Source: an uncultured Bacteroidota bacterium (lineage in GTDB: Bacteria; Bacteroidota; Bacteroidia; Bacteroidales; CAIWKO01). From it: a DNA stretch of 11,909 nucleotides. The translations under genes and the position numbers were made by a program. The stretch lies in the NCBI GenBank assembly GCA_937934705.1, contig CALGYY010000141.1:1-11909 (forward strand), in the 5' to 3' direction. Numbering within the stretch: the first letter of the stretch is position 1; each line of letters begins with the position of its first letter. The notes beneath the pieces are model-generated. The model saw only the letters and a list, made by a program, of their open reading frames with translations, was not told the origin of the DNA and did not search any database. Below, piece by piece: positions 1 through 8,500 of the stretch.

Positions 1-2
1 GC

Positions 3-3000
3 ACGGATGTGGTATCTCCGACGGTTGATCCCAGCGGTACGATCACGGTCACCAACCCCAACGGAGGTGTGATACTGAACGCACTGACCAATTACAATGT
101 TACCTGGACGGCTAATGGCACCAGTGGTATATTTGATATTCTTTACAGTGTGAACGGAGGGACATCTTTTGCTACGCTGGCAACAGCAGTAACCGGAACC
201 TCTTATACCTGGAATGTGAACAATAATCCGAGCACCAATGTCTACATTAAGGTAAGGGATAATCAGAACGTCTGCCGCAAGGATATCAGCAATGCAGCCA
301 ATACCATTGTAGCGGCCACACCCATACTCACGAGTCCCAACGGGGGAGAGGTGTGGAATGTGAACTCGGTGAAAACCATTACATGGAATTCATCAACACT
401 TTATGGTCCTGTATTTATTGAATACTCACTCGATAATGGCACAACCTGGAATACAGTTGTTAGTTCAACATCCAATACCGGATCTTACAACTGGACACTC
501 CCGATTGCACCCTCACAATATGCCAGGATCAGGATCAGCAATGTGGGTAACCCTGCCTTGTATGACGTTAGCGACGCCACTTTCACAATTCAGATTCCCA
601 CCCCTGTGGTGACGGCACCCAACGGTGGTCAGACCTGGTATGCAGGAACCGTCCAGAACATCACCTGGTTACCGGCTACCTACTTTGCCGCTACTGTCAA
701 CATTGAGTATTCTCTTGATGCAGGTGTGACGTGGAATACCATTGTCAATAATGTTACAAACAATGGCACTTATGCTTGGACACTGCCCAGTCTGAATTCT
801 GCAGAAGCACTGATCCGCGTGAGCAATTACACCCATCCGACCATTAATGATGTTAGTGATGCTTTGTTGACCCTGCGGCCCTGGGTGCGCGTGATCACTC
901 CCAATGGCGGAGATATGCTGGGTTCATGCACGCAGACGACCATCACCTTTGAGCGTGCACCGCAGTACACAGCATTTAATATTGAGTATTCAGTGGATAA
1001 CGGATCCAATTGGATCAGCATTCAGACAAACGCCACTTATACGAATACATTTAATAATTATAACTGGACGATACCCAACAACCCTTCAACCCAGTGTTTG
1101 GTGAGGGTTTACCCCAATGGTGTTACTTCCAGGGAAGACCGCAGCGATGCCGTTTTCACCATTAAGAAGGCGGTAACGATCGTACAGCCCAATTACGGCG
1201 GGGTATTGGTTGTGGGCTCTGTCTATCCGGTGAAGTGGCTGAGCGACGGGATATCCAACATCTATGACCTGGCGTATTCTACCACCGGGCCGAGCGGACC
1301 ATGGACGAACATTGTGCTGGGTTATAACACTTCACTGAATACATACAACTGGACGGTTCCCAATGCTCCTTCAACAAATGCTTACCTGAGGATACGCGAC
1401 AATGTGAATTCCTGCAAGGAAGATATTTCTGACCTGGCATTCACCATTGCAGCAACAGCCAATCCGATCACAGTCACCGCGCCCAATGGCACAGATTCTC
1501 TGAACGCATGCACAGGCTACACCATTACATGGACTGAAGCAGGTGCACCTATCGGAAACTACAACATATCCTACTCTGTTGATTACGGAACCAACTGGGT
1601 GCCCATTGTGACGAACTACCTCACTGCGACGGGTACATACAACTGGATTGTGCCGAACATCAATGCCCCGGGTGTATTGATCCGTGTACAGTCCGGCCTT
1701 AATCCACTGGTATTTGACTACAGCAATGCTTTGTTTACTATTTTACCGGGACAACTGAATACGAGTAATGACGCGACTATTTGTTCGGGGAATTCGGTAC
1801 AGCTGAATACCACAGGTGGTTCCAACTACAGCTGGACGCCGGTGACCGGATTGAGCAATCCTAATATTCCGGATCCGATTGCCACGCCGCCCGTAACCAC
1901 GGAGTATATTGTTACTTCTACCAACGGCGGCTGTGCGCTTTCAGACACGGTAATGATCACGGTGATTCCCAGCTCCGGCCTGAATGCCTCTGTGAGCATT
2001 GCTCCCAATACAGCCACAGCGATCTGTGCGGGGACAGGTGTTCTGTTCACTGCCACTCCGGTCAACGGCGGGCTGACTCCGGTCTACCAGTGGAAAAAGA
2101 ACGGAGCGAATGTCGGGACAAATACTTATACATATTATACCACGGCACTTGCCGACGGAGATGTGATCACCTGCGTGATGAATTCTTCTGAGCCCTGCAT
2201 AGGTAACAATCCTGCGACTTCCAATGCCATCACCATGACTGTTCTTCCGAATGTTTCACCTTCGGTCAGCATCACAACACCTTTGACATCAGTTTGTGCC
2301 GGAACATCTGTAACCTTCAGTGCCACTGCTGCCAATGAGGGAGGATCACCCGTTTACCAATGGAAAAAGAACGGAACGGATGTCGGATCAAATTCCAGCA
2401 TTTATATAGATATTGCCCTGGTGAACAATGATGTGATCAGCGTGGAACTGACATCCAGCGCCGGTTGTGTGAACCCGCAAACTGTCACTTCCAATTCCAT
2501 CCTGATGTCGGTGTCTCCCAACCTGACACCCTCGGTCAATATCAGTACTCCCCAGACAACGGTTTGCAGCGGGACTTCAGTGACCTTCACCGCGAATGCG
2601 CTGAATGGCGGTGCAACACCGGTTTATCAGTGGAAGGTCAATGGCACGAATGCAGGAACCAACAGCAATACCTTCACAACAGCCTCGCTTACCAACGGCG
2701 CACAGGTCGTGTGTGAGCTGACTTCTTCCAATACCTGTAATACAGTAAATCCGGTGAATTCGAATATGCTTACCATGACAGTGATCACTGCTCCGGCAGC
2801 ACCGCTGGCATCCAGCAATTCACCGGTACCGCTCAATGCCACACTGGAATTGTACGCCAGCACCATCCCTTCGGCCACCTATTCCTGGTCGGGGCCGAAC
2901 GGTTTCAGCTCCACTGCCCAGAACCCTGTTATTCCTAATGCAGTGCCGGCTATGGGTGGCTGGTACACGGTTTATGCCGGCCTGAGCGGATGCGATAGTC

Positions 3001-4301
3001 CTGTAGATTCAGTATTCGTGACCATTTCAGGCGTTTCACCCACGGTGAACATTGCCGGAAATGTAACGAGCGAACTGGGACAAGGCATACAGGGCGTAAA
3101 GGTGAAACTGAGCGGCAGCGGTATCGATTCCCTGAACACCCTGGCAGACGGGGCATGGGATTTTGATGTAACCCAGGGAAGCAGTTATGTGGTTACACCC
3201 ACTAAGAATAATGATATACTTACTTATAACGGAATCACTACTCTGGACATCGTACTGATGCAGCGTCATATACTGAATGTTCAGCTGCTCGCTTCGCCCT
3301 ATAAGGTGATTGCAGCGGATGTGAACGGCTCGCAAACAGTCACGACACTTGATATTGTGCTTACCAAATCGCTCATCCTGCAGAATATTACCAGTTTCCC
3401 GGGTGGAAGACTCTGGAGTTTTGTGAATTCCGATTACGTTTTCGCGGTGCCGTCAAATCCTTTCCCCTTTGAGTCCTCACGTTCATACAGTAGTGTGATG
3501 GCTGCCGCAGATCAGGATTTTATCGGCTGCAAGCTGGGGGATGTCAACAATAGCTGGGATCCCGGAACTGCCAAAGAATACAGCCCGGCAGGTATCAGCT
3601 TCAGCATGCCTGATCTCCACGCCTCACATGGTGAAGTCATCAGCATTCCGGTTAAAGTGACGGATTTCGCAGGGATCAGCGGCTTCCAGTATACCCTGAG
3701 CTGGGATCCTGCAGTCATCGAATTTCTGGGTACCTCAGGAGCAGCATTGAACCCCGATTTCGGAGTCCATTCGGTGCAGGATGGCTACCTTACAGTTTTG
3801 TGGAGTACCGAATTGCTTGAAGGTGTCACCCTGGCTGACGGGAGTACGGTCTTCGAACTGCAGTTTCGTGTTTCAGGTCAGAGCGGACAGAGCAGTTTAC
3901 TGCAATTCTCGGGCTTGCTTACACCCGTGGAGTGCGTTGATCATGACCTCTTGATCCTGAATGCCGGAATAACTGACGGCAGCCTGAGTGTTGATGATCT
4001 GAGTCATCTGGAACCTGCTTCGGCAATAAGCAAGCTGAGTCTTGAGAATATCCCGAATCCTTTCAGTGGCAGCACAGAGATCCGTTTCGTTCTGCCTGAG
4101 GAAACACATGCAACAATCGGCATCTATGACCTGCACGGACGCCTTGTGTACTCCCTCAGTGGTGATTACAGCGCCGGTACTCATTCCATTACATGGAACA
4201 GTATCGGTCATGACGGTTTCCTCGTGGCCGACGGCACTTACTACTGCCGCCTGCAAACGAATACAGATGCGGTGATCCGCAAGATGATCCTGATCCGTTA
4301 A
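3..4301 (+). CDS. Giant T9SS-exported multi-domain surface protein with dockerin-like and cohesin-like modules (5' truncated)
   Basis: The reading frame is open to the left edge, so the N-terminus and any signal peptide lie outside; the in-frame GTG at 9 is not a credible start. Numbering residues from position 9, six Kre9/KNH-like repeats (about 10-582) carry a PNGG opening, an ITW strand, an EYS.D.G..W strand and a DvSdA.FtI end. A PKD-like module (about 583-655), three 90-residue Ig-like modules (660-929) and a fourth (about 930-1010) follow. Next come a carboxypeptidase-regulatory-like stretch from 1012, a dockerin-like region (about 1066-1190), a cohesin-like module (about 1196-1328) and a T9SS tail (about 1345-1430) ending KMILIR. 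The second dockerin calcium loop is canonical (D1104, N1106, S1108, D1115); the first is degenerate, with D1069 and D1080 but no acidic residues between. No catalytic domain is visible. The role is probably extracellular adhesion or scaffolding, inferred from architecture. The TAA stop is followed directly by a terminator. Confidence 0.9.
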   Translation, partial: TDVVSPTVDPSGTITVTNPNGGVILNALTNYNVTWTANGTSGIFDILYSVNGGTSFATLATAVTGTSYTWNVNNNPSTNVYIKVRDNQNVCRKDISNAANTIVAATPILTSPNGGEVWNVNSVKTITWNSSTLYGPVFIEYSLDNGTTWNTVVSSTSNTGSYNWTLPIAPSQYARIRISNVGNPALYDVSDATFTIQIPTPVVTAPNGGQTWYAGTVQNITWLPATYFAATVNIEYSLDAGVTWNTIVNNVTNNGTYAWTLPSLNSAEALIRVSNYTHPTINDVSDALLTLRPWVRVITPNGGDMLGSCTQTTITFERAPQYTAFNIEYSVDNGSNWISIQTNATYTNTFNNYNWTIPNNPSTQCLVRVYPNGVTSREDRSDAVFTIKKAVTIVQPNYGGVLVVGSVYPVKWLSDGISNIYDLAYSTTGPSGPWTNIVLGYNTSLNTYNWTVPNAPSTNAYLRIRDNVNSCKEDISDLAFTIAATANPITVTAPNGTDSLNACTGYTITWTEAGAPIGNYNISYSVDYGTNWVPIVTNYLTATGTYNWIVPNINAPGVLIRVQSGLNPLVFDYSNALFTILPGQLNTSNDATICSGNSVQLNTTGGSNYSWTPVTGLSNPNIPDPIATPPVTTEYIVTSTNGGCALSDTVMITVIPSSGLNASVSIAPNTATAICAGTGVLFTATPVNGGLTPVYQWKKNGANVGTNTYTYYTTALADGDVITCVMNSSEPCIGNNPATSNAITMTVLPNVSPSVSITTPLTSVCAGTSVTFSATAANEGGSPVYQWKKNGTDVGSNSSIYIDIALVNNDVISVELTSSAGCVNPQTVTSNSILMSVSPNLTPSVNISTPQTTVCSGTSVTFTANALNGGATPVYQWKVNGTNAGTNSNTFTTASLTNGAQVVCELTSSNTCNTVNPVNSNMLTMTVITAPAAPLASSNSPVPLNATLELYASTIPSATYSWSGPNGFSSTAQNPVIPNAVPAMGGWYTVYAGLSGCDSPVDSVFVTISGVSPTVNIAGNVTSELGQGIQGVKVKLSGSGIDSLNTLADGAWDFDVTQGSSYVVTPTKNNDILTYNGITTLDIVLMQRHILNVQLLASPYKVIAADVNGSQTVTTLDIVLTKSLILQNITSFPGGRLWSFVNSDYVFAVPSNPFPFESSRSYSSVMAAADQDFIGCKLGDVNNSWDPGTAKEYSPAGISFSMPDLHASHGEVISIPVKVTDFAGISGFQYTLSWDPAVIEFLGTSGAALNPDFGVHSVQDGYLTVLWSTELLEGVTLADGSTVFELQFRVSGQSGQSSLLQFSGLLTPVECVDHDLLILNAGITDGSLSVDDLSHLEPASAISKLSLENIPNPFSGSTEIRFVLPEETHATIGIYDLHGRLVYSLSGDYSAGTHSITWNSIGHDGFLVADGTYYCRLQTNTDAVIRKMILIR
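30..1755 (+). repeat. Six tandem Kre9/KNH-like beta-sandwich repeats (protein level)
   Basis: The PNGG-type openings lie at 57, 336, 618, 900, 1188 and 1482, giving repeat lengths of 93, 94, 94, 96 and 98 residues. The fifth reads PNYGG and the sixth PNGT. Each unit also has a Y.W.(V/I/L)P strand near its middle and ends with a D.S(D/N)A-type strand. The copies have diverged strongly at the DNA level, so this is an old domain array rather than a recent slippage product. Such arrays are common stalk-like parts of bacterial surface proteins; that role is inferred here. Confidence 0.8.
1986..2795 (+). repeat. Three tandem 270-bp (90-residue) Ig-like repeats
   Basis: The three units start at 1986, 2256 and 2526, each exactly 270 bp. 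Each carries a C(A/S)GT strand, a PVYQWK strand and a closing serine-rich strand ending SN...M(T/S)V. The codons around the PVYQWK motif at about 2079-2100, 2349-2370 and 2619-2640 are still recognisably similar in DNA, pointing to tandem duplication within the gene. Units 1 and 3 keep a likely disulphide-forming cysteine in the VxC strand, whereas unit 2 has VISVEL there and lacks it. Confidence 0.85.
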
Positions 4302-4303
4302 TG

Positions 4304-4343
4304 AAGATGTCCGGTCAATCCGGCCGGACATCTTTTTCTTTTT
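4304..4343 (+). terminator. Rho-independent terminator
   Basis: A perfect 11-bp inverted repeat pairs 4304-4314 (AAGATGTCCGG) with 4324-4334 (CCGGACATCTT) around a 9-nt loop. It runs into a T-rich tract at 4333-4343 broken by a single C. It starts two bases after the TAA stop of the upstream gene and ends 18 bases before the next ATG. It should end the transcript of the long upstream gene. The T-tract lies only on the plus-strand 3' side, so it does not look bidirectional. Confidence 0.9.
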
Positions 4344-4361
4344 GATTTTAACATAATAATT

Positions 4362-5576
4362 ATGAAAAAGCGTATCCTGTCCTTTTGTTTTGTTCTTTGT
4401 CTGGCTTTGCAGTTTTCGTTCGCCTCTGTAAGCCTTATCATGCCGCACCTGAGCGGGGCGAATGGTGCTCAGGTAACGGTTCCGGTGAAAGTGAAGGATT
4501 TCATCAATATTGTTTCTATGCAGGGAACGATTGATTTCGATCCTACCGTGATCGTGTACTCGTCGGTGCAGGATTTCGGTCTGCCCGGGATGAACACCGG
4601 AAATTTCGGAACCGCACAGGTCTCAAACGGAAAACTTCTCTTTTCATGGTTTGACGGATCGCTTAATCCTAATACCCTCCCTGATTCAAGTGTGGTATTC
4701 AGCATTACTTTTACGGTCTCCGGAAGTCAGGGACAAAACTCAGTTCTGGCTTTTTCAGGAACGCCCACCGCAATTGAGATCATCAACAGTTCAATGAATC
4801 CTGAGGTGGTCATCACCGTCCCGGACAGTGTCCTGGTCAGCGGAGCAGGGCCGTCATATGACCTGACTCTTTATTATGACACCATCGCCGGAACTCAGGG
4901 ATCAAACGTGGATGTGTCCCTGAGAGCCCTTGATTTCATCAATATCAACTCCGTGCAGGGTACAATTCATTTCGATCCGGCCGTCGCCACCTTTTCATCC
5001 CTGCTCACATATGGGCTCCCGGGGATGAGCTCCGGGAATTTCGGAACGACCCAGGCAGGAAACGGAAAAATCACATTTTCCTGGGCCGATCTGAGCCTTG
5101 AAGGACAGGATCTTCCTGATCATACCCCCCTGTTTACCATTCGCTTTTCTCTCACAGGTCCGCAGGGAAGCAACAGCCCGCTGGGCTTCGCCACGAGTCC
5201 GACACCCTGGGAAGTATCCGATTCACTGTTCAATACATTAAATGTTGATACACTGGCGGGATACATGCGCGTGGAACTCAATGTCGGAATGAATGAACAT
5301 GACGATGATCTGATGATACTCACGAACTTTCCGAACCCTTTCAACGGGCAGACCACCATTGCTTTTAACCCGGGAGCCGGAGTCTCCTATCAGCTTACGA
5401 TCCTGAATGTTTTAGGTGAATGTTTGTTTTCTTATGCTGATATTGCTCATGAAGGAACAAACACGATTCAGTGGCCGCAGCCTGGTCCGGCCGTAACGGA
5501 GATGCCTGCCGGATTGTATTTCTGTCGCCTCGAAGCTGCCGGACAACGGACCGGATGCATGATGATCCTGGAGTAG
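4362..5576 (+). CDS. T9SS-exported protein with two cohesin-like modules
   Basis: The product is 404 residues. The ATG at 4362 is chosen because it opens a clear signal peptide: MKKR, a hydrophobic core, and a likely cleavage after FSFA at residue 21. There is no Shine-Dalgarno, only an AT-rich leader. Cohesin-like module 1 spans about residues 22-160 and module 2 about 166-305. Each has a QGT..FDP strand, a GLPGM...NFGT loop, a GK..FSW strand, a PD(S/H)..(V/L)F.I.F strand, and module 2 ends with an E..D...LN...G signature. The T9SS sorting tail (about 308-404) has NFPNPFNGQTTI, ILNVLGE and AGLYFCRL. No enzyme domain is visible, so it could be a small scaffoldin-like partner for dockerin-bearing proteins. 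Cohesin names rest on motif resemblance, and a related beta-sandwich family is the alternative. The next gene starts 20 bp downstream on the same strand, suggesting co-transcription. Confidence 0.9.
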   Translation: MKKRILSFCFVLCLALQFSFASVSLIMPHLSGANGAQVTVPVKVKDFINIVSMQGTIDFDPTVIVYSSVQDFGLPGMNTGNFGTAQVSNGKLLFSWFDGSLNPNTLPDSSVVFSITFTVSGSQGQNSVLAFSGTPTAIEIINSSMNPEVVITVPDSVLVSGAGPSYDLTLYYDTIAGTQGSNVDVSLRALDFININSVQGTIHFDPAVATFSSLLTYGLPGMSSGNFGTTQAGNGKITFSWADLSLEGQDLPDHTPLFTIRFSLTGPQGSNSPLGFATSPTPWEVSDSLFNTLNVDTLAGYMRVELNVGMNEHDDDLMILTNFPNPFNGQTTIAFNPGAGVSYQLTILNVLGECLFSYADIAHEGTNTIQWPQPGPAVTEMPAGLYFCRLEAAGQRTGCMMILE

Positions 5577-5596
5577 CAGATGATAATTGATATATT

Positions 5597-8500
5597 ATGA
5601 TAAGAAGAAATATTGCACTTTTAATATTTGTCCTCGGGATTTCAATGCTGCCGGCCAAGGGCAACGTATCTCTGGTCATGCCGCATCTGAGCGGAAGTCA
5701 GGGAACACAGCTTACCATCCCTGTAAGGGTGGCGGATTTTGATGATATTATTTCAATGCAGGGGACCATACAGTTTGACCCGGCAGTGGTCTCTTATGTT
5801 TCCGTTCAGCAGTATGGACTTCCGGGAATGAATGCTTCGAATTTCGGGACGAGCCTGGTCGGCAGCGGCAAGCTTACTTTTTCGTGGTTCGATGGCACCT
5901 TTGCAGGGGTGAGCCTGGCCGACAGCAGTGTTGTTTTTTCCATCACCTTCCAGTTAAACGGAAGCGCGGGACAAAGTTCTGCAGTGACTTTCTCAGGGAT
6001 TCCTACTCTTATTGAGGTGATCGATCATTTGTATAATACAGTAGCAACGAACCTGCAACATGGAAGCATCAGCATCGGCGGCTCCGGTCCGGCAGCAGAT
6101 ATCACCCTTTTCCTGGACACAGTCAGTGGTGTACAGGGAAGCCAGGTGGCCGTCAGCCTGCGTGCGCTGGACTTCATTAATATAAACTCCTTGCAGGGAA
6201 CCCTGGAGTGGAACACCTCGGTGGCCACCTATGTCGGCTTAGGGTCTTTCGGTCTCCCGGGTATGAATGCAGGGAATTTTGGAACCTCCCAGACAGGAAG
6301 CGGCAAACTGATGTTCTCCTGGAGCGATCTTCTTCTGTTGGGTCAGGATATGCCCGATTCTGCGGCTTTATTCACCGTGTTGTTCAACCTGAGCGGGCCA
6401 CCTGCCACCCAAACCCCGGTGAGCTTTATCAATACTCCTGTTATACCTGAAGTGGTCGATTCCGCATTTCAGGTACTGAATGCGGATCTGCTGGCCGGAA
6501 GTATCAGTATTACGCCTGTGCCTGGTGGAAACATCAGCATCTTTTGTGATTCTGTTGAGGCTCCGACCTCCTCATATGTTGACGTTAGAATGCGGGCCAC
6601 CGGGTTTACTGACGTAATCGGGGCGCAGGGAACCCTTCAGTTTTCTACGGCTGTGGTCCAGTTCGACAGCATCGTTGCCTTCGGACTCCCGGATATGAGC
6701 ACCGCTTCTTTCGGACTCTCGCAGACCGGAAGCGGCAAGATCATGTGGGCCTGGAATGATCCGACACTCGCAGGTGTGAGCATCCCTGATTCCTCCATTC
6801 TGTTTACCATGCGCTTCTATGTCACCGGCAGTATGGGCTCATTTACAAATCTTGAATTTATTGATGCACCAACACCTCAGGAATATGTTGATAAGAATTA
6901 TCAGGTATTGAATGAATCCCTGACTCCCGGCAGAATTGACGTAATCGGAAGCGGTGATATCATTACACATGACCCGGCAACACTGAACTTTTGCCCGGGA
7001 GATACCTTTTCTGTGGCATTCACGGTGAACGGGACGTTCCTGCCGGGAAATCTATTCATTCTCCAGCTTTCTGATCCAACGGGCAGCTTCACTACAGCTT
7101 TGAATCTGGATACCATTGCCGGGACAGGATCTGGAGTATTTCATGCGACCATACCCTTGTCAGCGCTTCCGGGAAGTGCATACAGGCTCAGGGTAATCAG
7201 TACCAACCCTTTCGTTACGGGGATGCTAAACCCCGGCGCTATCAGTGTGCTGGCAATACCGGGACAGGCTGCAATCCCCTCGGGGACTGCCCAACTTTGC
7301 CGTGATGCAGCCGATGAAGTTTACTCCAGCAGTGCCACCAATGCCACTACATACAGCTGGTTCCTCTTTCCGCCTTCGGCGGGGAGCATCAGCGGTACCT
7401 CGGCTACCGCCACGGTGAACTGGGATGCCGGTTTCAGCGGTACAGCAGCGATTTGTGTTTTCGGCAGCAACGGAAGCTGTCCGGGCGCACTTTCTGACAC
7501 GCTCTATGTTGAAGTGCTGGAGTATCCTGCTCAACCTTCCATGCCTTCCGGTGATACGATCTTCTGCCAGGGCCTTGCTTCGGGGCTGTACACTGTTCCC
7601 ACTTTACCTGGCGCAGATTCTTACGTGTGGAACCTGAGCCCGGCTGCAGCCGGGAGCCTGACCGGGAGCAATGATACCATCACGATCAGCTGGAACACGG
7701 CATTCAACGGAGAGGTCAGCCTGTCAGTCAGTGCGGTCAATTCCATATGCACAGGAAATGCCTCAGATTCCCTTTTGATTCATATCCTGCCGGTTCCTGC
7801 CAGTCCCGGTATTCCGTCAGGGGACACCCTGCTCTGTGTGAATCCGGCCAATACCGTTTACACAAGCCCTGTGGTGGCCGGTGCCATCGCCTATAACTGG
7901 GTGCTGCTGCCTCCCGTGGCCGGGCTGCTTACTCCTTCGGGAAACAGTGTGAGCATCGACTGGAACGACACATGGACCGGAACGGCCTCACTCTTTACCG
8001 CTGCAGTCAACGCTTCCTGCCAGGGACCTGATTCAGATACGCTTCTGATCGTGATTCAGGGCCTGCCCGGACAAGCTGCTGTTCCATCCGGAGATACTTT
8101 ACTATGCGAAGGAGCGGGCAATACAGAATACACGACGGCAGGCTCTGCCGGCGCATCATCTTATCTGTGGGCGATCATTCCTCCTGCAGCGGGTAGTCTC
8201 AGCGGGACGGGCGATACCGTTCTGGTCAGCTGGACACCCGGATGGACGGGGACCGCGGGATTGACCGTTGCCGGAAATCATATCTGTGGCTCCGGATCAG
8301 TCTCGGACACACTTTTTGTGACCCTGTTGTCTTATCCGGCGGTGCCCTCGCTTCCCTCGGGCGACAGCGTGATCTGCCAGGGCAGTCCACCTTCGGGTTA
8401 CAGCATTTCCCCCGTAGCCGGTGCCGATTCCTATCAATGGAATATTGTACCCCCATCTGCAGGAAGCATCAGTGGTAGTGGTAATGCTGTGACGCTGACC

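Noticed and set aside
9..11. GTG as the start codon of the first gene
   Set aside because: The frame is open upstream to the edge, the codon sits inside a run of beta-sandwich-type sequence, and no signal peptide follows, as a T9SS cargo would need.
4339..4361. A Bacteroidota-type promoter upstream of the second gene
   Set aside because: A TTTG-like element falls in the T-tract, but no TAnnTTTG lies at the proper distance, and a suitably spaced -7 element would fall inside the coding region.
3897..4448. A 183-residue minus-strand open frame spanning the end of the first gene, the terminator and the start of the second
   Set aside because: It lies antisense to two well-supported genes and across a terminator hairpin, and its cysteine-rich, low-complexity translation matches no family.
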